Source of the DNA: Bacteroidales bacterium UBA4243
Lineage (GTDB): Bacteria; Bacteroidota; Bacteroidia; Bacteroidales; F082
Assembly: GCA_002396205.1 (NCBI GenBank)
Contig: DGXB01000097.1
Coordinates: forward strand, 1 to 38,606
Length of the DNA stretch: 38,606 nucleotides
Direction: 5' to 3'
Both the position numbers and the translations under genes were made by a program. Positions 1-7,893 of this stretch are shown in pieces; positions within the stretch are counted from its first letter, which is position 1; each line of letters starts with the position of its first letter. The notes under the pieces were generated by a model, which searched no databases, had not been told where the DNA came from, and worked only from the letters and a program-made list of their open reading frames with translations.

Positions 1-1150
1 CGGGCAGCACGGCGTTGGGGTGGATGATGCGCTTCAGTTCGAGGAAAGAGTTGTTGAGGAAAATCAGGTGGCGGAAAATCTTGATGCCGCCAGAGGTGGA
101 GCCAGAGCTGGCGCCGATGAACATTAGCAGGAAGAGGATGATGCTCAGGAACGTAGGCCATTGCGTGTAGTCGCTCACGAAGAACCCCGTGGTGGTGAAG
201 GCGGAGATGACGCTGAAGAACGACTGGCGGAAGGCGCTGCCAAAGCTCAGGTGACGGGCAAAGAGCAATACCAGCCCGATGCCTATTCCTAAGAACAAGG
301 TATAGAGCAGGAATGTGCGGAACTCCTGGTTTTTCAGGATGGCAAACGACCGCCAACTCAGCGAAAGCAGGAGCAGCGAGAAATTGCAGCCCGACAGCAC
401 CATGAAGACGGTGACCACCACCTGCGAGTAGTTGGAATAGGCCCCGATGCTTGCCGTTCGGGTCGAGAAGCCGCCCGAGCTGATGGTGGTCAGCGAATGG
501 CAGAGGGCATCGAAGAGGTCCATGTCGCCAAGGTAGAGCAAAAAGGTCTCCAAAAGGGTGAAAAACAGATACAATCCCCAGATGCGTTTCACGGTGTGCA
601 TGACGCGTGGGTGCAGTTTGTCATAGTTGATGCCGTTGATTTCGGCCACGAAGAGCTGCATTCCGCTCATGCTCAGGAAGGGCAGGATGGCGATGGTGAA
701 CACGATGATGGCCAGACCACCAATCCATTGCGTCATGCTGCGCCAAAGCAGAATGTCTTTTGGCACCGACTCGATGTTGGTGAGGATGGTGGCCCCGGTG
801 GTGGTGAAGCCCGACAAGGCCTCAAAGAAGCCGTCGGTGAAGTTGGGTACGCTCTTGCTGAGCAGATAGGGCATGGCGCCGAAAAACGAGATGACCAACC
901 ATGAGATGCAAACGATGTAGACACCGTCGCGCTGACTGGTTTTGTCGTTGCGGTGCGTGCGGGTGGCGATGAGCAGAATGAACCCCGTCAGTAGGGTGAT
1001 GAGGGCCGAGAAGGGTATACTGAAGGCGTACAACCCGCGATAGAGATAGGTGGCGGGAAGCGTCGTCAGCATGAAAAGGCCTTCGATGAGCAGCAAAAAG
1101 CCTTCAATCCTGAGGACCAACGGATGGTTTATTTTGCTTTTGAACGCCAT
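1..1150 (-). CDS. trkH: TrkH-type potassium transporter subunit, C-terminus cut off
   Basis: This is the membrane subunit of a Trk/Ktr potassium uptake system, which carries K+ through the inner membrane under control of the cytoplasmic TrkA ring. Translating the minus strand from the ATG at 1148-1150 gives 383 residues before the window ends, where full-length family members have roughly 480-500. All four half-pore loops of the family are visible: TTTGAT near residues 117-122, SSGGFS near 224-229, TTTGFF near 319-324 and GSTSGG near 350-355, separated by hydrophobic helices. Each carries the selectivity-filter glycine. Only 2 nt separate it from the trkA stop codon upstream, so the two genes form one operon and are probably translationally coupled. 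The missing part is the last transmembrane region. The family assignment is secure. Confidence 0.95.
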   Translation of the reverse strand, partial: MAFKSKINHPLVLRIEGFLLLIEGLFMLTTLPATYLYRGLYAFSIPFSALITLLTGFILLIATRTHRNDKTSQRDGVYIVCISWLVISFFGAMPYLLSKSVPNFTDGFFEALSGFTTTGATILTNIESVPKDILLWRSMTQWIGGLAIIVFTIAILPFLSMSGMQLFVAEINGINYDKLHPRVMHTVKRIWGLYLFFTLLETFLLYLGDMDLFDALCHSLTTISSGGFSTRTASIGAYSNYSQVVVTVFMVLSGCNFSLLLLSLSWRSFAILKNQEFRTFLLYTLFLGIGIGLVLLFARHLSFGSAFRQSFFSVISAFTTTGFFVSDYTQWPTFLSIILFLLMFIGASSGSTSGGIKIFRHLIFLNNSFLELKRIIHPNAVLP

Positions 1151-1152
1151 TG

Positions 1153-2493
1153 TTAATGGAATAATCGTTCAACTGCCGGGATGCCGTTGGGTAGGGCCAA
1201 AACGACAACCTGGTCGTCGGGCTCGATTTGGAAGTCGTCGGTGGCGATGAAACTTTCGCCGTCGCGGGTGACGCCGCAAATGACAGCGTCGATGGGCATG
1301 GGCAGCTGCCCAATGGTCTTGCGCGTGACGGCTGAGCCAGCCCGCACCAAGAACTCCACGATGTCGGCATCGATGCCGCTGAGGCTCTTCAAGGTGCTCA
1401 CTTTGGCACCGAGGGTGTATTTCACCATATAGCTCGCGGCAATCAGTTTCTTGTTGATGATGGAGTCGATGCCGATGTTTTGCGAAATGTCGATGTAGTC
1501 GATGTTCTCGACGAGGGCGATGGTCTTCTTCACGCCGAACGACTTGGCTTGCAGGCAGGTAAGGATGTTGGTTTCGGTGTTGTCGCTCACGGCGATGAAA
1601 GCGTCCATGTCCTTGATGCCTTCGTCCTCAAGCAGGTTGAGGTTGCGGGCGTCGGCGTTGACCACCAAGGCTTCCTCCAAATAGTTGGTCAGGTCCATGC
1701 AACGTTCCTTGTCGATTTCCAAGATCTTGATGTTCAGGTCCTTTTCAAGACGTTTGGCGGTGAGGCGGCCCACGCGGCCTCCGCCCACTATCATCACGTT
1801 GTGGACGTTGATTTGTTTCTTCCCGCTCAGTTTGATGATGTCTTTGATGGCGTGTGGCTTGGTGACCACATACACCATGTCGGCCACTTGGAACACTTCG
1901 TCGCCTTGCGGGATGAAGGTGTTCTGCCGGCGGTGGATGGCGGCCACGCGGAACTCGATGTGCTCGTATTGGTTGATGACCTCGTCGACGGTTTTACCTA
2001 AGATTTCGGCCTCGGGTTCAAGTTTCACCATGAAAAGTTGCAGGTTGCCGCCCGCAAAGTCGTAGGTCTCCGACGAGGCGTTTTTCTTCAGAAGCGAGAT
2101 AATCTCCTGTGCAGCAATGTCTTCTGGCGACAACAGCCCATCGATGCCGAGGTCTTGGTACATGCGCCACACCTCTGGACTCAGGTTTTCCATCGTGTTG
2201 ACGCGGGCAATGACTTTCTTGGCACCGAGTTTCTTGGCGATGATGGCCGTCAGCAGGTTGATGTGCTCGTCGTGGAGCACGGCAATCAGCAGGTCGGCTT
2301 TTTTCACGTTGGCGCGTAGCAGCACGGCGGTCGAGGTGGAGTCGCCCGTGATGGTCATCAGGTCTGAGTGCGACTCCATCATCTTCAGCAGCTCCTCGTG
2401 CGGGTCCACGATGGTGATGTTGTGGTTGCTGCGCACCAAGGCCTCCGCCAGGTGCATGCCCACTTCTCCGTCTCCGGCTATGATGATGTTCAT
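1153..2493 (-). CDS. trkA: TrkA, NAD-binding regulatory subunit of potassium uptake
   Basis: The 446-residue product is a cytoplasmic gating subunit that binds NAD(H) or other nucleotides and controls the TrkH pore encoded just downstream. It has the duplicated TrkA layout: a Rossmann RCK-N domain with GDGEVG at residues 7-12, an RCK-C domain, then a second RCK-N whose glycine loop GGGRVG lies near residue 235, and a second RCK-C at the end. Length matches two-domain TrkA proteins (about 450 residues). The acidic residue that usually ends the second beta strand is present as IVDPHEE near residue 30. The start at 2493 puts the first strand MNIIIAG at the N-terminus, as expected. A TAnnTTTG box lies 22 nt upstream. 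Assignment is secure; the exact ligand cannot be read from sequence. Confidence 0.96.
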   Translation of the reverse strand: MNIIIAGDGEVGMHLAEALVRSNHNITIVDPHEELLKMMESHSDLMTITGDSTSTAVLLRANVKKADLLIAVLHDEHINLLTAIIAKKLGAKKVIARVNTMENLSPEVWRMYQDLGIDGLLSPEDIAAQEIISLLKKNASSETYDFAGGNLQLFMVKLEPEAEILGKTVDEVINQYEHIEFRVAAIHRRQNTFIPQGDEVFQVADMVYVVTKPHAIKDIIKLSGKKQINVHNVMIVGGGRVGRLTAKRLEKDLNIKILEIDKERCMDLTNYLEEALVVNADARNLNLLEDEGIKDMDAFIAVSDNTETNILTCLQAKSFGVKKTIALVENIDYIDISQNIGIDSIINKKLIAASYMVKYTLGAKVSTLKSLSGIDADIVEFLVRAGSAVTRKTIGQLPMPIDAVICGVTRDGESFIATDDFQIEPDDQVVVLALPNGIPAVERLFH

Positions 2494-2515
2494 TTCAATT
2501 CGGTTTATTAAAGTG

Positions 2516-2523
2516 CAAATGTA
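2516..2523 (-). promoter_or_regulatory. -7 box for trkA-trkH
   Basis: On the minus strand this reads TACATTTG, a match to the Bacteroidota -7 consensus TAnnTTTG, 22 nt before the trkA start. I see no good TTTG -33 element at the usual spacing. Confidence 0.5.
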
Positions 2524-2541
2524 TGGATTTTTCCGAAATCA

Positions 2542-3174
2542 TCACCACACATCCGACCAAGTGACCGAAATCACGTGGTTGGTGGATTTTTCGCCTTCCT
2601 TGAAGACGTTGGCCATGCCGAAGGTGTAGCGCACCTCGACGAACCAATAGCTGATGGCTGCCGTGAGGCCGTAGTCGATGCGGTTGAAAGTGCCAGCCTC
2701 CCAAGGGGTGATGTATTGCTGTTGTTTTTTCTTGACCTTCACTTCCATCACGTCGTTGCCGCCGATGCAGAAGCCGATTTGCGGCCCGATGCGCAACCGT
2801 GGAATCATCGATTCGTCTTCATCGTCCTCGTTCCACAGGCGCAGGTAGATGTTCAGGAGCAGCGGCACGTTGATGTAGTGCGATTTCTCCATGTAGCGGA
2901 TGCTGTTGCCCGCCTCGTCGAGGCCCCGCTTCGAGCTGGTGCCTTGTCGCGAATAGATGATGTCGATTTCGCCCCCAAGGATGAAACGCTCAGGGATGAG
3001 CGCGATGCGCACGCCACCGGTGAAGTCGGCACGGAAGGTGGTGCTGTCGTTGCCGCTGATTTTCATCGTCGAAAGGGCAGGCCCGACGAGCAGACCGCCA
3101 CCAATGCGCTGGGCCATCAGTGCGCCAGAGCCGAGGAGCCAGAAGAACAATATGAGGAGTTCCGTTTTTTTCAT
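2542..3174 (-). CDS. Outer-membrane beta-barrel protein, PorT-like family
   Basis: The product has 210 residues with a signal peptide (MKKTELLILFFWLLGSGALMA, cleavage expected before Q-R) and a body of alternating hydrophobic and polar strands rich in Gly and aromatic residues. It ends in an aromatic residue (DVW), as outer-membrane barrels often do. The size and the opening GGGLLVGPALS resemble the small OmpA-like/PorT-like barrels (PF13568 type) common in Bacteroidota. The function is unknown, and membership in that family does not show a role in type IX secretion. It lies 15 nt downstream of the gene for a T9SS-exported beta-helix protein on the same strand, so the two are probably co-transcribed. 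An acidic stretch EDDEDES near residue 115 is a likely surface loop. Confidence 0.8.
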   Translation of the reverse strand: MKKTELLILFFWLLGSGALMAQRIGGGLLVGPALSTMKISGNDSTTFRADFTGGVRIALIPERFILGGEIDIIYSRQGTSSKRGLDEAGNSIRYMEKSHYINVPLLLNIYLRLWNEDDEDESMIPRLRIGPQIGFCIGGNDVMEVKVKKKQQQYITPWEAGTFNRIDYGLTAAISYWFVEVRYTFGMANVFKEGEKSTNHVISVTWSDVW

Positions 3175-3189
3175 ATAGGCAAAGTCGCT

Positions 3190-4773
3190 TTAACGAACCA
3201 CCTTGGCCACAAAGGTCTTGCCAGCGGCTTGAATCACTAACATATAGGTTCCCGAAGGCATCGAAGAGAACATCTCGCCGATGGCGATACGGTTGACACC
3301 TTTTGACGATTGCCCCAAGTTCTTGTTGACCAGCAGTTTTCCATCTATGGAATAGACTTTTGCGGACAAATTGCAAACAACGTCCAGGTCGATTTCGGCA
3401 TAGCTTGAGGCCGTGATGGGGTTGCCAACGACACGGATGGCCAAATCGTCTTGTGCGGTTTCGCCAATGCCGGTAATGCCGTACTCGTAGGCTCCCATGT
3501 CGATGCGGTTGTTGTTGACGCGTTGATGGCCCTCCAAATCCGTGCCGTCGAGCACTTCGGAAGGCGTTTCCAACGATCCAGCGTCGATGCAAGGGCTGTC
3601 GGCACTCAGCCTATAGTTTTCGTTGTCGGGGTCGGCAAAAAGCGGGTCCTCGTCAATGCAGTTCTCGTAAACGGTGATGATTTCATGATTCGAAATGTTG
3701 TCAAACCCATACTGCACCAAGCAATTGTGAAATTCTGGAGCATGATCATCATAGGTCCACGACCACATCTGTACGGGTTTTTCAAGTTGAGCGTAATTGG
3801 TGTTACCGTAGACGATGCAGTTCCACAAAACAGGCGAGCTGAGTTGATAGAAGAAAATGCCGCCACAATTGACGCCGTAGGAATGGTTGGCCACCACGGT
3901 GATATTGGCCACCATTGGCGACGAGTCGCTGATGGCCAAGCCGCCGCCAAAGTGCTCAGAATAGTTGTTGGCGAAGAGCGAGTTGGTGATGCTGCATGGG
4001 TTGTCGTAGCAGCGAATCAAATAGAGTCCGCCGCCGTTTACGCCCTGGTTATGCTCAAAAACGCAACGGTCGATGTTGACAGCGCAACTGTCGATGCTCA
4101 TGGCACCGCCGATGGCCGACCGTCCGTTGTTGTATCGGAATTCGGTGCCCGTGAGTTCCACCTCGCAATTGATGAAACGCAAGCCGCCGCCATACATGAA
4201 ATAAACGGTATCTATCATGGTGTAGGTCCGGTTGTTGTTCACGTCGCAGTCGTGCATCTTTACGGTCGAATGTTCGGCGTTGAGCGCGCCGCCATGCTCG
4301 CGCGAGAAGTTGCAAAAGAGGGTGCTGTGCCCTATTTCGACGTCTTTGCAGTCGTAGATGCGCAAGGCACCGCCGTCTTGGTCGTTGTCCAAGGCGGCCT
4401 TGCCGTATTCGAAACGGCAATAGTCGAACTTGGAGCCGGCAGAGCCGTTGAGACGGATGCCGTTCCAGCCGCCGCGACCCATATTGAACAGGTGGAACCC
4501 CGTCGTGTCGGCCACGGTGAAGCGTATAGAGTCGGATTCGGTGCCGATGGCTTCTATTGATGCGTTCTCTTCGACATGAATGCTGTAAAACTGGTTGAAA
4601 AGCACCGTTGTGCCAGGACGAATGGCCAAAGCCTCCTCAACGGTGACATTGCCTGTTACCAATACGGTATCGGCATCCCAAACGCCTGATTGTAAGCCTG
4701 ATACTTCGATGGTTTGTGCCTTTGCAAAATAGCCTGCCAACAATAGGGCGGTAAGAATAAATCTCGTTTTCAT
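3190..4773 (-). CDS. Secreted beta-helix protein with T9SS sorting tail
   Basis: This 527-residue exported protein starts with a signal peptide (MKTRFILTALLLAGYFAKA, then QT). The middle, about residues 90-390, is a right-handed parallel beta-helix built of loosely repeating units of the type GGALN..., GGGLRF..., GGAMSI..., GGGLYL... and GGGLAI..., resembling polymorphic-membrane-protein and pectate-lyase-like helices. The last 80 or so residues form a type A T9SS sorting domain, ending ...GTYMLVIQAAGKTFVAKVVR, which is normally removed on export. The protein is therefore expected on the cell surface or released. Beta-helices of this class bind or cut polysaccharides or act as adhesins; no catalytic residues can be assigned. 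It heads an operon with the barrel protein at 2542-3174. The start is set by the signal peptide. Confidence 0.88.
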   Translation of the reverse strand: MKTRFILTALLLAGYFAKAQTIEVSGLQSGVWDADTVLVTGNVTVEEALAIRPGTTVLFNQFYSIHVEENASIEAIGTESDSIRFTVADTTGFHLFNMGRGGWNGIRLNGSAGSKFDYCRFEYGKAALDNDQDGGALRIYDCKDVEIGHSTLFCNFSREHGGALNAEHSTVKMHDCDVNNNRTYTMIDTVYFMYGGGLRFINCEVELTGTEFRYNNGRSAIGGAMSIDSCAVNIDRCVFEHNQGVNGGGLYLIRCYDNPCSITNSLFANNYSEHFGGGLAISDSSPMVANITVVANHSYGVNCGGIFFYQLSSPVLWNCIVYGNTNYAQLEKPVQMWSWTYDDHAPEFHNCLVQYGFDNISNHEIITVYENCIDEDPLFADPDNENYRLSADSPCIDAGSLETPSEVLDGTDLEGHQRVNNNRIDMGAYEYGITGIGETAQDDLAIRVVGNPITASSYAEIDLDVVCNLSAKVYSIDGKLLVNKNLGQSSKGVNRIAIGEMFSSMPSGTYMLVIQAAGKTFVAKVVR

Positions 4774-4799
4774 ACCTGAGTGAATTGTAGATGACTGTG

Positions 4800-4807
4800 C
4801 AAAAATA
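4800..4807 (-). promoter_or_regulatory. -7 box for the beta-helix gene
   Basis: The minus strand reads TATTTTTG, 26 nt before the start at 4773. It is divergent from the lysE-like gene promoter at 4823-4856. Confidence 0.55.
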
Positions 4808-4822
4808 GGTCTTATTTTTCAT

Positions 4823-4856
4823 TTTGGGCTTATCTCGCCAAAATTAATTACTTTTG
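4823..4856 (+). promoter_or_regulatory. Promoter for the LysE-like gene
   Basis: TTTG at 4823-4826 and TACTTTTG at 4849-4856 match the Bacteroidota -33 and -7 elements, with a 22-nt spacer. The start codon follows 28 nt after the -7 box. Confidence 0.65.
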
Positions 4857-4884
4857 CAGGCTCAAAAAGAGCAAAGACAGAGTC

Positions 4885-5601
4885 ATGGATAGCACTTCAA
4901 GCATTTTCAATCACATTTCGCAAATCGACGGGACGTTTTCGTTCGAGTGGGTGCTGGCAGCGTTGTTGCTCGGCTTGTTTTTGGGTTTGGTGGTCAATAT
5001 GGGTCCCGCATTCATTACGTTAGTGCAAACTAGTCTGCATCAGGATTTTAAGTCGGCGGTCCTGTTTGCCTTGGGCGTGATTTTGAACGATGCCATCGTG
5101 ATAGCCTTGTGCATCCTCACTTCGTTCCAGTTGGGGATGCAGTTCGACCTTGGCGTGCCTTGGTTCAGCATTGCGGCAGGGGGTGTTTTGGTGGCGTTTG
5201 GCATTGCCACCTACCACAAGAAAGCCCGGACGAAGGAGACGCGCCGCGAACAACGGGCCAAGGAGTTGCTGAAGGACCAAGACAAGGCTCCGTCGCCGTT
5301 ATTTTTCATTGGCAAAGGCTTCGCGCTCAACGTGTTGAATCCTTTTGTCTGGATTTTCTGGTTCTCGGCGGTGGCCATCGTGGCAGGCGGCTCCAATGAT
5401 ACCGCGACCACCTGTGTTTTCTTCACCATCGTGTTGGCCATCAGCTTTTCCTTGGATGTGCTGAAGGCCTGGGGCGCGGCCAAGCTGAAGGTGTTTTTCA
5501 ATGCCGAGCGTACCACCATTATGAATAAGGTGGCGGGCATCCTGTTGATGCTCTGCGGTGCCTATTTCATCGTTTTCAGGGGCATCATCCAATTGGTCTG
5601 A
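4885..5601 (+). CDS. LysE/RhtB family transporter
   Basis: The 238-residue product is an inner-membrane protein with about six hydrophobic segments. The first, near residues 24-45, leads into VVNMGPAFITLVQTSLHQDFKSA, the region where this family carries its conserved Gly-Pro and a charged loop. A second family signature is GKGFALNVLNPFVWIFW near residues 147-163 (the N-P pair after the central charged loop). LysE/RhtB proteins export amino acids or small metabolites; the substrate here cannot be told. A basic cytoplasmic loop (about residues 110-140, KKARTKETRREQRAKELLK) divides the two halves. It has its own promoter and is followed after 57 nt by a DUF308 membrane-protein gene, which lacks a clear -7 box and may be read through. 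Confidence 0.85.
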   Translation: MDSTSSIFNHISQIDGTFSFEWVLAALLLGLFLGLVVNMGPAFITLVQTSLHQDFKSAVLFALGVILNDAIVIALCILTSFQLGMQFDLGVPWFSIAAGGVLVAFGIATYHKKARTKETRREQRAKELLKDQDKAPSPLFFIGKGFALNVLNPFVWIFWFSAVAIVAGGSNDTATTCVFFTIVLAISFSLDVLKAWGAAKLKVFFNAERTTIMNKVAGILLMLCGAYFIVFRGIIQLV

Positions 5602-5658
5602 CATCCCCAATTTTGAATATTGAATATTAAATCTTAAATCTTAAATCCAATCTCGACT

Positions 5659-6219
5659 ATGCAAATCAAAACTTCAAATTCGGGCTGGGGTTCGTTCATG
5701 GTGAGCGGCCTGATAGCGATTGTCTACGGCTTGTTGGCGCTTTTGTTGCCTGACGATCTCATTCAAACGGTGATGCTTGTTTCGGGCATCGGCCTTATGG
5801 TTGTTGGCATCGTAGGCATATTCATCGCTCTGCGTCGCAAGAAAATGGATCTTCCTTGGGGCATGTTGCTCTTCGAGGCTATCGTCATGGTTATATTGGG
5901 CATTGTAGCCGTCGTTTGGTCGAAGGAGACCGTGAAACTGCTCATTTTTGTCCTCGGATTGTGGTCGGCGGTTATCGGTGTGATGATGTTGTTCTCCATA
6001 ATGCGGTTCCGATTCCTCGTCAACCGTGGCTTCTATCTTGTGAGTGCCATTCTGAGCATTCTGTTTGGAGTCATCTTGGTTCTCAATCCTTTCGAGTCGG
6101 CAGAGGTCTTCGTGACCATAACGGGCATCATGGCCTTGGCGTTCGGCATCATCATGATGATGTTCGGCTTTAGGCTGAAAAAAGCCGATGAAGGCATTAA
6201 GGTTGAGATAGTTGAATAG
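5659..6219 (+). CDS. DUF308/HdeD-like membrane protein
   Basis: The 186-residue product has six closely spaced hydrophobic segments and short loops, arranged as three similar hairpins (residues 10-55, 65-110, 122-172). Each begins after a short charged or polar stretch and contains Gly-rich runs such as SGIGLMVVGIVGIF and TGIMALAFGIIMMMFG. This is the pattern of the DUF308/HdeD family of small integral membrane proteins. The E. coli member HdeD is linked to acid resistance, but the molecular function is not known and should not be transferred. The short tail KKADEGIKVEIVE is cytoplasmic by the positive-inside rule. It follows the LysE-like gene on the same strand with a spacer containing short AAATCTT direct repeats. 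Confidence 0.82.
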   Translation: MQIKTSNSGWGSFMVSGLIAIVYGLLALLLPDDLIQTVMLVSGIGLMVVGIVGIFIALRRKKMDLPWGMLLFEAIVMVILGIVAVVWSKETVKLLIFVLGLWSAVIGVMMLFSIMRFRFLVNRGFYLVSAILSILFGVILVLNPFESAEVFVTITGIMALAFGIIMMMFGFRLKKADEGIKVEIVE

Positions 6220-6252
6220 TTTGTAGTTATCAGTTGTTCAGTTGTCGCTTTG

Positions 6253-6283
6253 CGTCATTGCGAACGTAGTGTGGCAATCCAGG
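6253..6283 (+). repeat. Dispersed CGTCATTGCGA...GCAATCCAGG repeat
   Basis: The 31-bp stretch has the outer segments CGTCATTGCGA and GCAATCCAGG. The same two segments occur in opposite orientation at 10056-10090, inside the GH92 gene. The ends TTGCGA/GGCAATCC are loosely inverted, as in known short palindromic dispersed repeats. It lies between the DUF308 gene and the 3' end of the pseudouridine synthase gene. Confidence 0.75.
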
Positions 6284-6304
6284 ACAGGGGTTAAACGTAT
6301 AACT

Positions 6305-6328
6305 GGTAATTATCAATTGTCAATTACC
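6305..6328. repeat. Inverted repeat at the end of the RluA-type gene
   Basis: GGTAATT and AATTACC flank a 10-nt centre that is itself AT-rich and near-palindromic. The structure overlaps the stop codon of the pseudouridine synthase gene (6313-6315). It may help end transcription on the minus strand, but no T-run follows directly, so the role is uncertain. Confidence 0.4.
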
Positions 6329-7011
6329 AACTGACGAAACGCCGTCCACGGCGAGACCTCAGGCAACGGGGCCGTCACTTCAATCTGAGTTTTCAGAACT
6401 GGATGCTCGAATGCGATGCGCCAGGCGTGCAGGCTGATGGAGGCATCGGGGTTGCTGCGCGGATAGCCGTATTTCAAGTCGCCCCGGATGGGGCATCCGA
6501 TATGCGCCAGTTGGCAACGGATTTGGTGATGTCGTCCAGTAAACAATTCGACTTCAAGCAGATAAAAAGTGTCCGATTTTCCAACCACGCGATAGCTCAA
6601 CCGCGCCAATTTGGCTTCTTTCGTCCCTTCGGGCACGACGAACGACTTGTTCATCTTCTCGTTCTTGACGATGTAATCCTCAAGCACGTCGGCCTGTTTG
6701 GGCGGATGGTTTTTCACCAAGGCGAGGTAGGTCTTGCGGAAGTCACGGTCTTTCACCTTCACGGTCATGCGTGAGAGGGCCTTGCTCGTCTTGGCGAAGA
6801 CGACGGCACCGCTCACGGGGCGGTCGATGCGGTGGACGAGGCCGGCAAACACGTTGCCCGGCTTGTCGTATTTCTCCTTGATGTACTGCTTTACGTCGTC
6901 GAGCAGGCACACGTCGCCCGTCTTGTCGCCTTGCACGATTTCTGACGGCAGTTTGTTGATGATGATTAGATGATTATCTTCGTAGAGGATTCGGTTGGAT
7001 AGCGTGTTCAT
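6313..7011 (-). CDS. RluA-family RNA pseudouridine synthase
   Basis: The 232-residue cytoplasmic enzyme isomerises uridine to pseudouridine in rRNA or tRNA. The catalytic motif HRIDRPVSG is at residues 60-68, with D63 the expected nucleophile; a Pro replaces the more common Thr/Glu of the HRLDxxTSG form. The second signature GRHHQIR lies near residue 164, and SLHAWRIAFEHP near 198 fits the family's LHA motif. There is no S4 domain; the protein begins directly with the catalytic core (ILYEDNHLIIINKL), so it resembles the short RluA/TruC-like members rather than RluC/RluD. The target RNA cannot be predicted. The start codon lies 18 nt from a transposon-linked repeat, and I see no -7 box upstream. 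Confidence 0.92.
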   Translation of the reverse strand: MNTLSNRILYEDNHLIIINKLPSEIVQGDKTGDVCLLDDVKQYIKEKYDKPGNVFAGLVHRIDRPVSGAVVFAKTSKALSRMTVKVKDRDFRKTYLALVKNHPPKQADVLEDYIVKNEKMNKSFVVPEGTKEAKLARLSYRVVGKSDTFYLLEVELFTGRHHQIRCQLAHIGCPIRGDLKYGYPRSNPDASISLHAWRIAFEHPVLKTQIEVTAPLPEVSPWTAFRQLVIDN

Positions 7012-7028
7012 TGTTGTGTGTTTTATGT

Positions 7029-7075
7029 GCAGTGACTGACGTCGACTGCTTACTGGTGTGTCGTCCCTACGGGAC
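7029..7075 (+). repeat. REP-like double hairpin, copy A
   Basis: 47 nt in three parts: a 21-nt hairpin with stem GCAGT/ACTGC, a 13-nt linker, and a 13-nt hairpin GTCCC-TAC-GGGAC. It lies just upstream of the RluA-type gene and downstream of the transposase gene, in the same orientation as copies B and C. Confidence 0.9.
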
Positions 7076-7101
7076 TTTGCGGTTGTTGGTCTTTGTTTTG
7101 G

Positions 7102-7148
7102 GCAGTGACTGACGTCGACTGCTTACTGGTATGTCGTCCCTACGGGAC
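7102..7148 (+). repeat. REP-like double hairpin, copy B
   Basis: Identical in layout to copy A, with one base change in the linker (TTACTGGTATGTC). It starts 73 bp after copy A and ends 4 nt before the transposase stop codon. Confidence 0.92.
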
Positions 7149-7152
7149 TTTG

Positions 7153-7602
7153 TTATATGAGATAGCGTTCGTCGTAATCTATTTCATTGGTTTTAAGTAG
7201 TTTTTTATATTCGTCCAAGCTGGATTCTTCGTGGTGGTGTTCTTCTTGGGTTTCGATGTACCGTATGGTCTTTTTCAGCAGTGAGGGGCTGACGCAGAAA
7301 GCTCCATAGCCTTCCTGCCATGCAAATGATTCGTAGTATTCGTCAAGGGTCTTTAGCCATTTGCTGCTATTGGCTTTGATTTTCTGTACAAACTCGGACA
7401 CGCTCATTGTTTTTGGTATGGTGGCTAAGATATGGATGTGGTTTTCTATGCCGCCAACAGTAACAGGGTAACCACCAACATTTCGTATGATACCTCCAAG
7501 ATATGCGAAAACTTGAGGCAGGTCTACCTTTTTTATACAGACACCGGTGCTCTTGACATGGAACACTATGTGGATGTTGAGTTTTGTGTACGTGTTAGCC
7601 AT
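7153..7602 (-). CDS. REP-associated Y1 tyrosine transposase (IS200/IS605-like)
   Basis: The 149-residue protein is a Y1 HUH single-strand DNA transposase (PF01797 type). The HUH motif is ENHIHIL with the two histidines at residues 55 and 57, and the catalytic tyrosine is expected at Y115 in TIRYIETQEEHHHE. The block KANSSKWL...FAWQEGYGAFCVS is typical of the Bacteroidota branch of these proteins. Such enzymes nick and join one DNA strand at sites near small hairpins. No TnpB/IscB partner is present. Instead the gene is flanked on both sides by 47-nt double hairpins, three in one orientation (A, B downstream, C upstream) and three in the other (D1-D3, upstream). That is the arrangement of a RAYT with its REP elements rather than an ordinary IS200. 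All key residues are intact, so the enzyme may be active. Confidence 0.93.
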   Translation of the reverse strand: MANTYTKLNIHIVFHVKSTGVCIKKVDLPQVFAYLGGIIRNVGGYPVTVGGIENHIHILATIPKTMSVSEFVQKIKANSSKWLKTLDEYYESFAWQEGYGAFCVSPSLLKKTIRYIETQEEHHHEESSLDEYKKLLKTNEIDYDERYLI

Positions 7603-7620
7603 AGGTGTTTGTTTTTATGT

Positions 7621-7667
7621 GCAGTGACTGACGTCGACTGCTTATTATTATGTCACCCCAACGGGGT
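7621..7667 (+). repeat. REP-like double hairpin, copy C with a covarying stem
   Basis: The first hairpin is identical to copies A and B, but the linker is TTATTATTATGTC and the second hairpin is ACCCC-AAC-GGGGT instead of GTCCC-TAC-GGGAC. Two base pairs have changed on both sides so that pairing is kept. It lies 18 nt upstream of the transposase start. Confidence 0.88.
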
Positions 7668-7677
7668 TTTAGTGTGC

Positions 7678-7893
7678 CTGCCAGTCCCGTAGGGACGACA
7701 TATCAGTATGCAGGCGACGTAAGTCCCTGCTTAACCCCGCACTCAGGGTCGTTTGGTCTCTGCCAGTCCCGTAGGGACGACATATCAGTATGCAGGCGAC
7801 GTAAGTCCCTGCTTAACCCCGCACTCAGGGTCGTTTGGTCTCTGCCAGTCCCGTAGGGACGACATATCAGTATGCAGGCGACGTAAGTCCCTG
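7678..7893 (-). repeat. 82-bp tandem array of REP-like copies D1-D3
   Basis: Three double hairpins in the opposite orientation to A-C start at 7684, 7766 and 7848, an exact 82-bp period. Each has a GTCCC-GTA-GGGAC hairpin, a 13-nt linker and a GCAGG/CCTGC hairpin. Identical 35-bp spacers, containing CGCACTCAGGGTCGTTTGG, separate them. The third copy loses its last base (CCTGA for CCTGC) and stops 4 nt before the mnmA stop codon. The perfect identity of the units points to recent duplication. Confidence 0.95.

Noticed and set aside
4637..4822. 61-residue minus-strand frame ahead of the beta-helix gene
   Set aside because: It overlaps the signal peptide of the T9SS protein in another frame and shows no domain.
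7650..7856. A 68-codon open frame over the tandem repeats
   Set aside because: It is a translation of the 82-bp units (repeated CQSRRDDISVCRR-type peptide). Non-repeat sequence, a promoter and a start context are lacking.
7678..7893. Possible CRISPR array
   Set aside because: Both the 47-nt units and the 35-nt spacers are identical between copies. CRISPR spacers differ, and no cas gene is present.
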